From positions 1-62,677 of the forward strand of contig JAGXTF010000057.1 in the NCBI GenBank assembly GCA_018333525.1: DNA of 62,677 bases, in the 5' to 3' direction. Under the pieces are notes generated by a model, which was given only the letters and a program-made list of their open reading frames with translations, did no database searches and had not been told where the DNA came from. Within the stretch, counting starts at the first letter, position 1, and the number at the start of each line of letters is the position of its first letter. Of this stretch, positions 1-8,803 are shown one piece after another. The DNA comes from Bacteroidota bacterium. Lineage in GTDB: Bacteria > Bacteroidota > Bacteroidia > NS11-12g > UBA955. Position numbers and translations under genes: made by a program.

Positions 1-2
1 CC

Positions 3-1046
3 TCTGAAGTGCAAGAGGTTTTTATGGGCTGTGTTTTACAAGCCGGTATTGGACAGGCTCCGGCGCGACAGGCCGCCAGATATGCCGGAATTCCGGATAA
101 TGTTCCTTGCACCACCGTAAACAAAGTTTGTGCAAGCGGAATGAAATCCATTGCGCTTGGTGCACAAAGTATTATGCTCGGACATAATGATGTGGTAATT
201 GCCGGCGGTATGGAAAACATGAGCCAGGTTCCCCATTATCTGCCCGGTTCCAGATCCGGATTTAAATATGGCAATATCACCATGCTGGATGGATTGCAAT
301 ATGATGGACTTACTGACATTTACAGCAACTCACTGATGGGAAGTTGCGCGGATCTTTGTGCCAAAGAATATGGAATTACCAGAGAAGATCAGGATACATT
401 TGCCATTCAATCTTACAAAAGGGCAGCCGCCGCATGGCAAGCAGGTAAATTCAACGATGAAGTTGTTTCGGTTTCCATTCCGCAGAAAAAAGGTGACCCC
501 ATTTTATTTTCTGAAGATGAAGAATATAAAAATGTAAAATTTGATAAAATCCCGGAATTGCGTCCGGTTTTTCAGAAAGATGGCACAGTAACAGCTGCAA
601 ATGCAAGTACCATGAATGATGGTGCTGCTGTTTTATTGCTGATGAGTGGAGAAAAAATGAATTCTCTTGGATTAAAACCAATTGCAAAAATTCTGGGATT
701 CGGAGACGCAGAACAAGCGCCCGAATGGTTCACCACTACTCCAAGTAAAGCTTTGCCAATTGCCGCACAACGTGCAGGCATTTCCTTGGATGAAGTCGAT
801 TATTTTGAATTAAATGAAGCTTTTGCAGTGGTAGGCTTGGTTAACAATAAACTATTAAATCTGAACCCCGAACGTGTAAATGTGAATGGCGGTGCGGTTG
901 CTCTTGGCCACCCGCTGGGAGCCTCCGGAGCCAGAATTTTAGTTACGTTGATTCATGTATTAAAACAAAATCAGGCAAAAACCGGTGCAGCAGGAATCTG
1001 TAACGGCGGCGGTGGTGCCAGTGCTATGATTGTTGAATCTGTCTAA
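3..1046 (+). CDS. Acetyl-CoA C-acyltransferase (thiolase), 5' end outside window
   Basis: This is a thiolase that condenses or cleaves acyl-CoA, either in beta-oxidation or as a biosynthetic acetyl-CoA acetyltransferase. The reading frame is open to the left edge, so the true start is missing. The nucleophilic cysteine lies in NKVCASGMKS near base 129, whereas it is near residue 89 in full-length thiolases, so roughly 45 residues are cut off. The other landmarks are present: the GGMENMS segment, the NEAFA loop, the C-terminal GHPLGASGAR histidine motif and the second active-site cysteine in ICNGGGGASA. No partner dehydrogenase or CoA-transferase is visible next to it, so the direction of the physiological reaction cannot be decided here. 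Confidence 0.93.
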   Translation, partial: SEVQEVFMGCVLQAGIGQAPARQAARYAGIPDNVPCTTVNKVCASGMKSIALGAQSIMLGHNDVVIAGGMENMSQVPHYLPGSRSGFKYGNITMLDGLQYDGLTDIYSNSLMGSCADLCAKEYGITREDQDTFAIQSYKRAAAAWQAGKFNDEVVSVSIPQKKGDPILFSEDEEYKNVKFDKIPELRPVFQKDGTVTAANASTMNDGAAVLLLMSGEKMNSLGLKPIAKILGFGDAEQAPEWFTTTPSKALPIAAQRAGISLDEVDYFELNEAFAVVGLVNNKLLNLNPERVNVNGGAVALGHPLGASGARILVTLIHVLKQNQAKTGAAGICNGGGGASAMIVESV

Positions 1047-1098
1047 TTCGAAAGCCTGTAAGAATATTCAGGCAGTTTTCGAGTTCTATTTATATAAA

Positions 1099-2019
1099 AT
1101 GCGTTTGTTAAAACTGCTTTTGGTCTTCTGTATGCTTGGAATGGCAAATTATGTTTTTGCTAAAAAAACAGATACAACCGGATTCTGGTGGCTGGGCCAA
1201 AACGATATTCGCCTCAGTAGAATTGCCCCGCTCATAAATACAGCAGAAACCGACCAGGAGCGAAAAACAGCAGCAAATTTTCTATTTCATTCTCTGGATA
1301 CTATTCTACAAATTCCCGGAAGTTTTGGGTTTGCTTTTGATTCCCTGAAATCTACAACCGTCTCCATTGTAAACAGCCCGGATAAAAAATTCAGATTCCT
1401 GACTTTCAATTTAGTAACTACAAAAGGCGATTTTAAACAATTTGGTTTTCTGCAAATGAACGATAAGGAACATTCTTTATATGCATTGGCAGATACACTG
1501 AAGAATCCGAAAAAAGACTTTCTGAATTTGGAATTGGAAACCGGCGAATGGTTGGGCGCATTGTATTATTCCATTGCACCTTTTAAATACCAGGGAAAAA
1601 AAATGTATCTGCTGCTTGGCTTTGATGGGGCAACCATTCACAGCAATAAAAAAATATTGGATGTGCTTTGGTTCGATAATGGTGTTCCCGTATTTGGAAA
1701 GCAATTATTCAGACAAGGTGCATTTGATCGCCAGCCAACAAGCAGGGTGGTGTTTGAATTCCATAACAACAGTTTGATGATGTTGCATTACGAAGAGAAA
1801 AAGAAAATTGTGGTTTTAGATAAATTAGTGCCTTCTTTTCCTGAAGCTACCAACGATTTTTATTATTATATCCCAAGTGGGGATCTGGATTATTTTGCAT
1901 TTAAAAAAGGTTGGTGGATTAAAGATGCTTTGGAAAATTACAATTTGGGACAAGGCAAATTGAAAAAGAAACCAAAATCACTACCAACCCCGGAAGCGGA
2001 TCCGCAAAACCAGGAATAA
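1099..2019 (+). CDS. Secreted protein of unknown function
   Basis: I do not recognise this family. The frame opens upstream inside the thiolase end, but the ATG at 1099 gives a clean signal peptide (MRLLKLLLVFCMLGMANYVFA, cut before KK), so I place the start there, making 306 residues. The mature part has no transmembrane segment, is rich in aromatic residues and alternates short beta-prone stretches such as KKMYLLLGFDG. The C-terminus is a lysine/proline tail (KKKPKSLPTPEADP). There is no cysteine-lipid box and no T9SS tail, so a periplasmic location is most likely. It follows the thiolase closely and may be co-transcribed, but there is no functional link that I can see. Confidence 0.75.
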   Translation: MRLLKLLLVFCMLGMANYVFAKKTDTTGFWWLGQNDIRLSRIAPLINTAETDQERKTAANFLFHSLDTILQIPGSFGFAFDSLKSTTVSIVNSPDKKFRFLTFNLVTTKGDFKQFGFLQMNDKEHSLYALADTLKNPKKDFLNLELETGEWLGALYYSIAPFKYQGKKMYLLLGFDGATIHSNKKILDVLWFDNGVPVFGKQLFRQGAFDRQPTSRVVFEFHNNSLMMLHYEEKKKIVVLDKLVPSFPEATNDFYYYIPSGDLDYFAFKKGWWIKDALENYNLGQGKLKKKPKSLPTPEADPQNQE

Positions 2020-2021
2020 TT

Positions 2022-3020
2022 CTAAAGATAATTTCTTAGAATCGCCATTTTTGCTTCTGCTTCTTCCCATTCTTTTTGGGCATTGCTTCCGCTATTTATA
2101 CCGCAGCCTGCAAAAAACTGAATTTCTGTTTTTCCGATTTTGGCACAGCGCAAATTCACCCAGGAATGAAAAACATTTTCATTGCTCCATCCCAACCATC
2201 CTGTAAACAATTCCCGATTTAAATTCTCAAATCTTTCTATAAAAGCAATGGCGTCTTTTTGTGCAAATCCTCCGACTGCAGGTGTCGGATGTATTTCCAT
2301 TAAAAAATCTCCAATACTCTTTTGTGCAAGCGGAAAATGAAACTTCTGTGCAATATGGGTTAATGCACCTTGCTTCACTTCCAGTTTTTCTGCTTCGGTA
2401 ACATTTTCAATTTTAAATTTTTGAAATACCTGATGCAAAAAATCTGCAATGGTATGCTGTTCCTTTTCTTCCTTAGAAGTCCAGGAATCTTCAGGCTTTA
2501 CAAGTGTTCCTGCAAGCGCAACCGTTTCACCTGTATTATTTTTCCAGTGAAGCAATAATTCAGGTGAGGCGCCAATCCAGGTGCCCCAATTTGGATGCGA
2601 AATCAAAGAAATAAATGCATCGGGGTATGCAGTACAAAGTGCATAAAAACAACTTTCAATTTCTTCAATTTCATTTTTTTGTATGCGGTTACGCGCTGCT
2701 ACAATTTTTTCGAAATCACCTTGTGCAATTGCAGTTTTTGAAAACAGAATGAATTGCTCAAATTCCGATTGGGATATTTCCTTATTTTGAAATTCCGCGA
2801 CCAGATTGCATTCCCGGAACCACAATTTCAATAAGTTTTTATCATCGGTTTTTTCTACAACATTTAATCCTGAAACCGGAGTTTTCTTATCCCAGGCCTG
2901 AATAAAAAATGTGGATTTATCTGAAACAAACGGTTCACTGAAGTTGGCGAATTCGCCCCTCCATCCCTGAATTTTTTTGGAAATTACAGGGTCTCTGAAT
3001 ATGACAAAACCGCTATTCAA
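2022..3020 (-). CDS. menF: Isochorismate synthase
   Basis: This enzyme converts chorismate to isochorismate, the entry step of menaquinone synthesis in the cytoplasm. The 332-residue protein carries the chorismate-binding enzyme fold. KIVAAR lies near residues 105-110, GASPELL at 150-156, HPTPAVGG at 244-251, then GWLG and the FAGCGIN segment near 303-309 with the closing acidic helix. The N-terminal domain is shorter than in enterobacterial MenF, which is usual in this phylum. Its start overlaps the end of the upstream thioesterase gene by 8 bases, so the two are translationally coupled. The pairing with a DHNA-CoA-type thioesterase favours menaquinone over siderophore synthesis. Anthranilate synthase is unlikely because the isochorismate-type HPTPAVGG and ELFTGW motifs are present. 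Confidence 0.93.
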   Translation of the reverse strand: MNSGFVIFRDPVISKKIQGWRGEFANFSEPFVSDKSTFFIQAWDKKTPVSGLNVVEKTDDKNLLKLWFRECNLVAEFQNKEISQSEFEQFILFSKTAIAQGDFEKIVAARNRIQKNEIEEIESCFYALCTAYPDAFISLISHPNWGTWIGASPELLLHWKNNTGETVALAGTLVKPEDSWTSKEEKEQHTIADFLHQVFQKFKIENVTEAEKLEVKQGALTHIAQKFHFPLAQKSIGDFLMEIHPTPAVGGFAQKDAIAFIERFENLNRELFTGWLGWSNENVFHSWVNLRCAKIGKTEIQFFAGCGINSGSNAQKEWEEAEAKMAILRNYL

Positions 3021-3456
3021 TCTTAGATTTTGGGATAACTGCCATGGTAATGGAACCTTTACAAATCAAATTATTTCCACTGGAAATGGAAACTTCCCAA
3101 ACCTGACTGGTTTTCCCAATATGCAGTGGTTTGGCAATTCCGGTAACAATTTCACCCAAAAATGCTGGCTTGAAATGACTACCATTCACCGTTTGCCCAA
3201 CTGCAACAAATTTTTCCCGATCTAAAGCCAGATTCGCGGCCATACTTCCCAAACTCTCTATTAAAGCAAGTGATGCTCCCCCGTTCAATACGCCAAAAGG
3301 CTGAATGGTATTGTTATTCACGGGCATGGTGGCAGACAAGGTTTGGCTACTGATTTCCGTAAATACTATTCCAAGAGCCGTGTTTAAGGTATTTTTACAT
3401 CTTTCGTTGAGCTGCGCAATGGTTATCTTTGCAACTTCTTTAAAAACCGATTCCAA
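3013..3456 (-). CDS. Hotdog-fold thioesterase, likely 1,4-dihydroxy-2-naphthoyl-CoA hydrolase
   Basis: This is a small PaaI/YdiI-type acyl-CoA thioesterase. The family core is clear: CKNTLNTALGI, QPFGVLNGGASLALIESLG with the catalytic-loop Gly-Gly and Glu, and the NGSHFKPA strand. Members next to menF in Bacteroidota are thought to hydrolyse DHNA-CoA in menaquinone synthesis, and the 8-base overlap with menF supports that role. The start is uncertain. A GTG at 3486 would overlap the divergent histidine phosphatase head to head. I use the TTG at 3456, but family members usually begin only about six residues before CKNTL, so an even later rare start is possible. Confidence 0.8.
   Translation of the reverse strand: MESVFKEVAKITIAQLNERCKNTLNTALGIVFTEISSQTLSATMPVNNNTIQPFGVLNGGASLALIESLGSMAANLALDREKFVAVGQTVNGSHFKPAFLGEIVTGIAKPLHIGKTSQVWEVSISSGNNLICKGSITMAVIPKSKIE
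3424..3431 (+). promoter_or_regulatory. -7 element of the histidine phosphatase-ferredoxin transcript
   Basis: TATCTTTG fits the Bacteroidota -7 consensus TAnnTTTG and lies 26 bases before the GTG used as start of the next plus-strand gene. A TTTC 18 bases upstream is a weak -33. The element sits inside the N-terminal coding region of the opposing thioesterase gene. Confidence 0.55.
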
Positions 3457-3457
3457 A

Positions 3458-4114
3458 GTGTCGCAAAAATCTAACCCTGCCAGCACAAAAACAATTTATA
3501 TTATTCGACACGGACAAACGGAATTCAACAAGAAGGGAATTGTTCAAGGCTCAGGGGTGGATACGGACCTGAACGAAACCGGGATCAGACAGGCGCATCA
3601 GTTTTTTAATCATTACCGGCATATACCATTTTCAAGGGTATATGTGAGTGCGCTAAAACGCACCCACCAAACTGTGGCAGAATTTCAAAAAATTGGAATT
3701 CTGCAGACCATCATGGAGGAATTGAATGAAATCAACTGGGGCAGTATGGAAGGCGCAGAACCAACGCCTGAATCTCACAATATTTTTGTGGAAACGCTGC
3801 AAAAATGGCAACAGGGAATGCTGGATGTTGCAGCTGCCGGAGGTGAATCACCGAACCAATTGTACGCACGTCAAAAAACGGGTCTCGCAAAAATTATGGA
3901 AGCCAGGGATGAAGATCCGGTTCTGATTTGCATGCATGGTCGGGCTATGCGGAGTTTTATTTGCCTTCTTACAGGAACCCCGTTAAACCAAATGGATGAT
4001 TTTGAACACGGGAATGTTTGCCTGTATGTGCTGGAGAAAAAAGCAGATTCACCCTATTTCGAAATTGTTATTCGCAATTCAAGATTGCACCTGCACGAAA
4101 ATTACCATACATGA
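3458..4114 (+). CDS. Histidine phosphatase family protein (phosphoglycerate-mutase-like)
   Basis: This belongs to the branch-1 histidine phosphatases: TIYIIRHGQTEFN holds the phosphorylated histidine, DLNETGIRQA follows, and the second histidine is in CMHGRAMRSF. The substrate is not determined by sequence; members dephosphorylate sugars, nucleotides or cofactor intermediates. The frame is open much further upstream, but conserved sequence begins just after 3490. The GTG at 3458 lies downstream of a TATCTTTG -7 box, so I choose it (218 residues). Its stop overlaps the ATG of the ferredoxin gene in an ATGA junction, indicating a two-gene operon. Confidence 0.85.
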   Translation: MSQKSNPASTKTIYIIRHGQTEFNKKGIVQGSGVDTDLNETGIRQAHQFFNHYRHIPFSRVYVSALKRTHQTVAEFQKIGILQTIMEELNEINWGSMEGAEPTPESHNIFVETLQKWQQGMLDVAAAGGESPNQLYARQKTGLAKIMEARDEDPVLICMHGRAMRSFICLLTGTPLNQMDDFEHGNVCLYVLEKKADSPYFEIVIRNSRLHLHENYHT

Positions 4115-4446
4115 TTTTAGACAACAAGGATATAACCATTACTGTAATTGACCGGCAAAATGAATCCCATGAGATTTCCGCACCGGTAGATATGAACCTG
4201 AACCTGATGGAAGTTTGCAAACTATATGAACTTCCTGTAAAAGGAGAATGCGGAGGCATGGCAATGTGCGCCACCTGTCAGGTTTATATTGAAAGTGATC
4301 ATATTTTGCCTGCGCAAAATGACGCAGAGTTGGATATGCTGGATCAGGCATTTTTTGTAAAATCCAACAGTCGCCTGGGTTGCCAGATTCATATTTCTCC
4401 GGAAATCAACGGACTTGTTGTTCGATTGGCCCCTGAATCTGAATGA
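4111..4446 (+). CDS. [2Fe-2S] ferredoxin, adrenodoxin type
   Basis: This is a 111-residue electron carrier. The cluster ligands are C47, C53, C56 and C91: the spacing C-x5-C-x2-C in GECGGMAMCATC followed by RLGCQI is diagnostic of the adrenodoxin/ISC-type ferredoxins rather than the plant type. ISC-type ferredoxins donate electrons in iron-sulfur cluster assembly or to P450-like partners, but no isc gene is nearby. The start is the ATG in the ATGA overlap with the phosphatase gene; upstream in-frame sequence is a shadow of that gene. Bacteroidota commonly encode such a stand-alone ferredoxin. Confidence 0.92.
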   Translation: MILDNKDITITVIDRQNESHEISAPVDMNLNLMEVCKLYELPVKGECGGMAMCATCQVYIESDHILPAQNDAELDMLDQAFFVKSNSRLGCQIHISPEINGLVVRLAPESE

Positions 4447-4460
4447 AAATTAACAGTACA

Positions 4461-4492
4461 CTTGATAGTTTCAAGGATTAAGCGTAATTTTG
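4461..4492 (+). promoter_or_regulatory. Promoter of rpsT
   Basis: CTTG at 4461-4464 and TAATTTTG at 4485-4492 are separated by 20 bases, matching the Bacteroidota -33/-7 pair. The start codon of rpsT follows 20 bases later. Confidence 0.7.
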
Positions 4493-4512
4493 CAGTCCTT
4501 TTTTAAGAAGAG

Positions 4513-4767
4513 ATGGCAAACCATAAGTCAGCAATCAAAAGAATCCGCTCCAACGAAGCGAAGAACGAGCGCAATCGCTATCAGCATAAGTCTGCGAGAA
4601 CTATCATTAAAAATATTCGCAAGGCAACCGATAAAACGGATGCTGAAAAGTTGTTGCTCGAAGCTTTTAGCGCGGTAGATAAATTGGCGAAGCGCAACAT
4701 CATTCACAAAAACAAAGCCGGCAACCTGAAAAGCAGTTTGCAGAAGCATGTGAATGCAATGAATTGA
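4513..4767 (+). CDS. rpsT: 30S ribosomal protein S20
   Basis: This 84-residue, strongly basic, all-helical protein begins MANHKSAIKRIRSNEAKNER and contains the typical KSARTIIKNIRKA and NIIHKNKAGNLKS segments of S20, which binds 16S rRNA at the base of the small subunit. The length is that of the family. It is a single-gene transcription unit, with its own promoter upstream and a strong hairpin terminator immediately downstream. Confidence 0.98.
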   Translation: MANHKSAIKRIRSNEAKNERNRYQHKSARTIIKNIRKATDKTDAEKLLLEAFSAVDKLAKRNIIHKNKAGNLKSSLQKHVNAMN

Positions 4768-4789
4768 TATTCAAACAATACCCATATAT

Positions 4790-4816
4790 AAAAGCCCCGT
4801 AAACGGGGCTTTTTTT
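4790..4816. terminator. Bidirectional intrinsic terminator between rpsT and the archaemetzincin gene
   Basis: AAAGCCCCG and CGGGGCTTT form a 9-bp stem around a 4-base loop, with a T-run on the plus side and an A-run on the other. It serves rpsT and the convergent minus-strand gene, whose stop codon lies against it. Confidence 0.9.
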
Positions 4817-5441
4817 ATTGAATTTGTTTTTGAATCACTCCCGCGCAATAGGCACAAAGCCATTCATTTTCATGAAAAAGAGTTTTTACCGTTCCCTTTG
4901 CATCATTCATCATACAGCGCTGGTCGCGGTTGCAGTGAGGGAGACCAAAAGTGTGCCCCATTTCATGCAGGGCAACCTTTACCACAAGTGAATCAGTTTC
5001 TTTGCCAAATTTCAATAACCTGAAATCTGACACTATACAGGCCCTTCCCGGTTGGTAGCCCAATCCAAAAATTCCCCAATGGGAATATTTCACCGCATTT
5101 ACTGTTTTTTCGGTAAAAATATCTCTATCACTGAGCCCCAGAATTTTATCATATCCTTTGGGAATCTTTTTTAACAATTCTTTCAATATTATTCGGGCAT
5201 CATAACGTTCTGTGCCAGCTAATTTTGCATGGTCAAAATATTCTACTGAAGGAAGAGTCGTCACTTTCACATGATAAAATAATGCGATTTCATTTGCGAT
5301 TAATTCTGCCCTTTTATCTGAAAATCCATGAAAAGGCAGTATTGCAATGGAATATTCTTCTACTGCCCTGGAAGGCTTTCGCGATTCACCACAGGAGGCG
5401 ATAAATGCGATGAAAAACACAACTGCTAATATTTTGCGCAC
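4815..5441 (-). CDS. Archaemetzincin-family zinc metalloprotease, lipoprotein
   Basis: This is an M54 archaemetzincin. The complete family signature is visible: HEMGHTFGLPHC gives HExxHxxGxxHC (H159, H163, H169, C170), then C176 with the following methionine pair, and 17 residues later the CAYC pair (C196, C199). This reproduces the family pattern with two zinc sites, one catalytic and one structural. The N-terminus is a lipoprotein signal peptide ending in the lipobox IASC, so the protease is probably anchored in the cell envelope, unlike the cytosolic archaeal and eukaryotic homologues. The substrate is unknown. It lies 41 bases downstream of pyrH and may be read through from it. Confidence 0.9.
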   Translation of the reverse strand: MRKILAVVFFIAFIASCGESRKPSRAVEEYSIAILPFHGFSDKRAELIANEIALFYHVKVTTLPSVEYFDHAKLAGTERYDARIILKELLKKIPKGYDKILGLSDRDIFTEKTVNAVKYSHWGIFGLGYQPGRACIVSDFRLLKFGKETDSLVVKVALHEMGHTFGLPHCNRDQRCMMNDAKGTVKTLFHENEWLCAYCAGVIQKQIQ

Positions 5442-5482
5442 TTTAAACAGAACGCAAAAATTAAAAATAAATTGGGGACTAA

Positions 5483-6190
5483 TTACCTGACTGTGGTACC
5501 CACCATTTCTCCCTGCAACAATTTTAGCAAATTGCCTCTTTTGTTCATATCAAATACCACAATGGGCAGTTTGTTTTCCTGGCAGAGGGTAATTGCTGTA
5601 AGGTCCATAACCTGCAGGCCCATGTCATACACATCTTTGAAGGTAATATTTTCAAATTTTGTGGCATTTGGGTCTTTTTCAGGATCGGCAGAATAAATTC
5701 CATCTACTCTGGTTCCTTTTATCACCAAATCTGCTTCTATTTCCACTGCTCTCAAACTCGCGGCAGTATCTGTAGTAAAATAAGGGTTGCCTGTACCGGC
5801 GCCGAAAATAACTACCCTTCCTTTTTCCAAATGCCTCATAGCTCTTCTGCGAATAAATGGTTCAGATACCTGTTCCATTTTAATTGCAGATAAAAGTCTG
5901 GTAATGATGCCATGTTTTTCGAAAGCGCCTTGCAATGCCATAGCATTAATCATGGTGGCCAGCATTCCCATATAGTCGCCTGTGGCCCTGTCTACCACAC
6001 CACCTTGTGCACCCTGAATTCCTCTGAATATATTGCCACCTCCAATTACGATTGCAATTTCAATCCCGGCTTCCACCACCCCTTTAATTTCCTGAGCATA
6101 TTGCTCCAGCATTTTTGGATCAATTCCGAATTGCTGATCTCCCTGAAGCGCTTCGCCGCTTAGCTTGAGAAGTACGCGTTTGTATTGCAT
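5483..6190 (-). CDS. pyrH: Uridylate kinase (UMP kinase)
   Basis: This kinase phosphorylates UMP to UDP in pyrimidine nucleotide synthesis as a cytoplasmic hexamer of the amino-acid-kinase fold. Visible motifs are [12 protein letters not shown] at the N-terminus, the GGGNIFRG nucleotide loop, and [13 protein letters not shown] near the ATP/UMP site. An upstream in-frame codon would add eight residues. However, a TATATTTG -7 box lies between the two candidates, so translation must start at the ATG at 6190, giving 235 residues, the family's usual length. It follows the ribosomal protein-tsf operon, as in many bacteria, but here has its own promoter. The frr gene often found next is absent. Confidence 0.97.
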   Translation of the reverse strand: MQYKRVLLKLSGEALQGDQQFGIDPKMLEQYAQEIKGVVEAGIEIAIVIGGGNIFRGIQGAQGGVVDRATGDYMGMLATMINAMALQGAFEKHGIITRLLSAIKMEQVSEPFIRRRAMRHLEKGRVVIFGAGTGNPYFTTDTAASLRAVEIEADLVIKGTRVDGIYSADPEKDPNATKFENITFKDVYDMGLQVMDLTAITLCQENKLPIVVFDMNKRGNLLKLLQGEMVGTTVR

Positions 6191-6198
6191 TCGGGGTG

Positions 6199-6228
6199 CA
6201 AATATAGCGGGCAATCGGATTATTCAGA
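6199..6228 (-). promoter_or_regulatory. Promoter of pyrH
   Basis: On the minus strand TATATTTG (6206-6199) matches the -7 consensus and TCTG (6228-6225) is a fair -33 at 18 bases. The start codon at 6190 lies only eight bases past the box, implying a very short leader. Confidence 0.65.
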
Positions 6229-6249
6229 GGCAGATAAACAGAATGTAAT

Positions 6250-6280
6250 AAAAAAAGACCGCCTTTGGCGGTCCTTTTCA
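6250..6280 (-). terminator. Intrinsic terminator after tsf
   Basis: GACCGCC and GGCGGTC pair around a three-base loop, followed on the minus strand by a long T-run. It lies 20 bases after the tsf stop and ends the ribosomal protein operon before pyrH. Confidence 0.9.
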
Positions 6281-6299
6281 TGTTTTCAATTTTGATTAA

Positions 6300-7130
6300 T
6301 TACCCTAATTGAACGCGGCGGAAAGATTTTACTGTAAGTCCTTTTTCCACTTCATCCAACATTTTTGCTACGGTTTTACTACCGTCTTTCACAAATTCCT
6401 GATTCAATAAGGTAGAATCTTTATAGAATTTTTCCAATTTGCCCTGAGCAATTTTATCGAGAATAGCTTCCGGTTTGCCTTCTGCACGTGCTTGTTCGCG
6501 GCCTATTTCCATTTCTCTTTCTACTGTAGCAGTATCCACGTCGGATTTATCTACTGCCACAGGATTCATTGCTGCAATTTGCATGGCAACATCTTTTCCC
6601 GCCGCAATATTCGCTGCACTTGGAGCTATATTCATTTCCACCAAAACACCCAGGCGGTTGGCACCGTGGATATAAGCCACCACGTTGTCACCTTTGAGAA
6701 TTTCGTATTTGGATACATCTATTTTCTCTCCAATTTTTGCCATTTCATCCAGCAATTTGGCCTCTATGGTAATTCCACCGAGGGTAAGCTGTTTCAATGC
6801 TGTTAGATCTGCAGGTTGATTTTCGAGTGCGGTTTTGGCAATTTCCTGTGCGAAAGAAACAAACCCTTCGTTTTTACCTACAAAATCGGTTTCGCAATTC
6901 AATTCAATGATCACTCCGGTTTTGCCATCTTCACCTGTCATAGCGATTACGGCTCCTTCGCTGGCCTGGCGATCTGCTCTGTTAGCGGAAATTTTTGCGC
7001 CTTTTTTACGCAAAAAATCAATAGCTGCTTCAAAATCGCCACCGGTTTCGGCAAGCGCTTTTTTGCAATCCATCAAGCCCGCGCCAGTCATTTGGCGCAA
7101 TTTATTTACATCTGCTGCACTAATGCTCAT
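6300..7130 (-). CDS. tsf: Translation elongation factor Ts
   Basis: EF-Ts is the guanine nucleotide exchange factor of EF-Tu. The N-terminal UBA-like helix bundle with VNKLRQMTGAGLMDCKKAL, the NRADRQASEGAV strand and the ELNCETDFVGKNEGF core motif are all present. The 276-residue length and the C-terminal coiled-coil module are normal. It is the last gene of rplM-rpsI-rpsB-tsf, 53 bases after rpsB, and is followed by a strong terminator. Confidence 0.98.
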   Translation of the reverse strand: MSISAADVNKLRQMTGAGLMDCKKALAETGGDFEAAIDFLRKKGAKISANRADRQASEGAVIAMTGEDGKTGVIIELNCETDFVGKNEGFVSFAQEIAKTALENQPADLTALKQLTLGGITIEAKLLDEMAKIGEKIDVSKYEILKGDNVVAYIHGANRLGVLVEMNIAPSAANIAAGKDVAMQIAAMNPVAVDKSDVDTATVEREMEIGREQARAEGKPEAILDKIAQGKLEKFYKDSTLLNQEFVKDGSKTVAKMLDEVEKGLTVKSFRRVQLG

Positions 7131-7183
7131 AATAAGTTTTTTGGTTTTTTAAATAAAAGTAAAAGATTGAATTCCTTATGGAA

Positions 7184-7930
7184 TTAAGCTTCTGCAGTGG
7201 TGTTTTCCACTGCTGCCGGTGCGCTCTCTTCTTCTGGCTTTTCACGACGGCGCTCTTGTAGACCTTCAGAAATTGCATCTGAAATTTCAGAAACAATAAT
7301 TTGAATGCTTTTGGATGCATCGTCGTTACCCGGGATCGCAAAATCCACGATGGTTGGATCAGAATTGGTATCGACCAAAGCAAAAGTTGGAATACCAAGA
7401 CGAATAGCTTCAGCAATAGCAATATGCTCGCGCTTAACATCCACAATAAATATTGCACCTGGCAGTTTGCTCATATCTTCAATTCCACCCAACATACGGG
7501 CCAGCTTTTCTTTTTCACGGGCAAGCATCAAACGCTCTTTTTTATTGATACGTTCAAAAGTGCCGTCGGTGGCCATGCGGTCGATAATTTGCATGCGTTT
7601 GATACTGCGGCGAACGGTTTGGAAATTGGTAAGCATACCACCCAACCAACGCTCGGTAACATAAGGCATGTTGTTCTTCCTGGCATGTTCCGCAATAATT
7701 TCCTTCGCCTGCTTTTTGGTAGCAACGAACATAATCTTGCGACCCGATTTGGCAATGTTGCGAATTGCACCTTTTGCTTCTTCGAGTTTTGCCTCGGTTT
7801 TATTCAGGTCAATAATATGAATTCCATTCTGCTCCATAAATATATAAGGAGCCATTTTGGGATTCCATTTGCGGGTAAGGTGACCGAAGTGTACCCCGGC
7901 GTCCAGCAAATCCTGTTGTGTATAAGCCAT
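7184..7930 (-). CDS. rpsB: 30S ribosomal protein S2
   Basis: S2 joins the small subunit late and helps seat S1. The N-terminus has the family motif [19 protein letters not shown], followed by IHIIDLNKT, and the middle has [14 protein letters not shown] and [15 protein letters not shown]. It is 248 residues with an acidic/alanine-rich C-terminal tail typical of this phylum. It starts eight bases after the rpsI stop in the same operon. Confidence 0.98.
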   Translation of the reverse strand: MAYTQQDLLDAGVHFGHLTRKWNPKMAPYIFMEQNGIHIIDLNKTEAKLEEAKGAIRNIAKSGRKIMFVATKKQAKEIIAEHARKNNMPYVTERWLGGMLTNFQTVRRSIKRMQIIDRMATDGTFERINKKERLMLAREKEKLARMLGGIEDMSKLPGAIFIVDVKREHIAIAEAIRLGIPTFALVDTNSDPTIVDFAIPGNDDASKSIQIIVSEISDAISEGLQERRREKPEEESAPAAVENTTAEA

Positions 7931-7938
7931 ATCTTGTA

Positions 7939-8319
7939 TTAACGTTTTGAGAATTGGAACCTCTTACGGGCCTTTTTCTGACCGCTTTTCTTACGTTCAA
8001 CCACGCGGGAGTCGCGGGTCATAAATCCTGCAGCACGCAATGTGGGTTTCAATTCAGCATTGAGATCCACCAATGCTTTGGCAATACCCAAACGAACGGC
8101 TTCCGCCTGTCCGCTTTGTCCACCACCACGTACGTTTACAGAAATATCAAATTTGCCATAGTTGTCAGTAATGCGCAAAGGGCTCTCAATAGAGGATCTG
8201 TGCCATTCCAACGGAAAGTAGCTGTCAAAACTGCGATTGTTCACCTCAATTTTGCCGTTACCATCTTTCATGTAAATGCGGGCGATCGCTGCTTTTCTTC
8301 TGCCTGAGTTGTTAATCAT
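7939..8319 (-). CDS. rpsI: 30S ribosomal protein S9
   Basis: S9 places its basic C-terminal tail in the P-site region of the small subunit. The [12 protein letters not shown] start, the [19 protein letters not shown] core and the tail [18 protein letters not shown] are diagnostic. The tail ends in the conserved K-R pair. It sits 10 bases downstream of rplM, the conserved gene order. Confidence 0.98.
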   Translation of the reverse strand: MINNSGRRKAAIARIYMKDGNGKIEVNNRSFDSYFPLEWHRSSIESPLRITDNYGKFDISVNVRGGGQSGQAEAVRLGIAKALVDLNAELKPTLRAAGFMTRDSRVVERKKSGQKKARKRFQFSKR

Positions 8320-8329
8320 ATATTGTTTC

Positions 8330-8773
8330 TCAGAATTCGAATGTTAATGTTTCGGGTTTTTGTGCCTGCTGGTTATGTTCAGTACCTTCATATACATAAA
8401 GGTTGGTAAACACCCTGCGTCCCAATCTGTTCTTTGGTAACATGCCACGCACTGCTTCTTCAATCAGTTTTGTAGGTTTCATGTCTTTTGCTAAAGTAGA
8501 GCGCTGCCCTCCGGGATATCCGGTGTGGCGCAAATACTCGCGACTCTCCATCTTATTTCCGGAAAGACTTACTTTTTCGGCATTGATAACAATTACATTA
8601 TCACCGCAGTCAACGTGCGGGGTAAAGTCGGGCTTGTTCTTGCCACGGAGAACATGTGCGATACGGCTTGCAAGGCGACCAAGGGTCTGTCCTTCAGCGT
8701 CCACAATGTACCATTTCTTGTTTACTGTGGCTCTGTTTGCCGATACAGTTTTATATGTGCTAAGCGGATTCAC
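8330..8773 (-). CDS. rplM: 50S ribosomal protein L13
   Basis: L13 is an early assembly protein of the large subunit. The motifs [31 protein letters not shown], the [10 protein letters not shown] loop and [13 protein letters not shown] are all in order over 147 residues. It is the promoter-proximal gene of the four-gene ribosomal/tsf operon. Confidence 0.98.
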   Translation of the reverse strand: MNPLSTYKTVSANRATVNKKWYIVDAEGQTLGRLASRIAHVLRGKNKPDFTPHVDCGDNVIVINAEKVSLSGNKMESREYLRHTGYPGGQRSTLAKDMKPTKLIEEAVRGMLPKNRLGRRVFTNLYVYEGTEHNQQAQKPETLTFEF

Positions 8774-8803
8774 GTCTACTCTTGCTGGTTAAATTTGGGG
8801 TTG

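Noticed and set aside
6492-7187. Long plus-strand open frames opposite tsf
   Set aside because: They are antisense shadows of a certain gene, with unlikely composition and no promoter.
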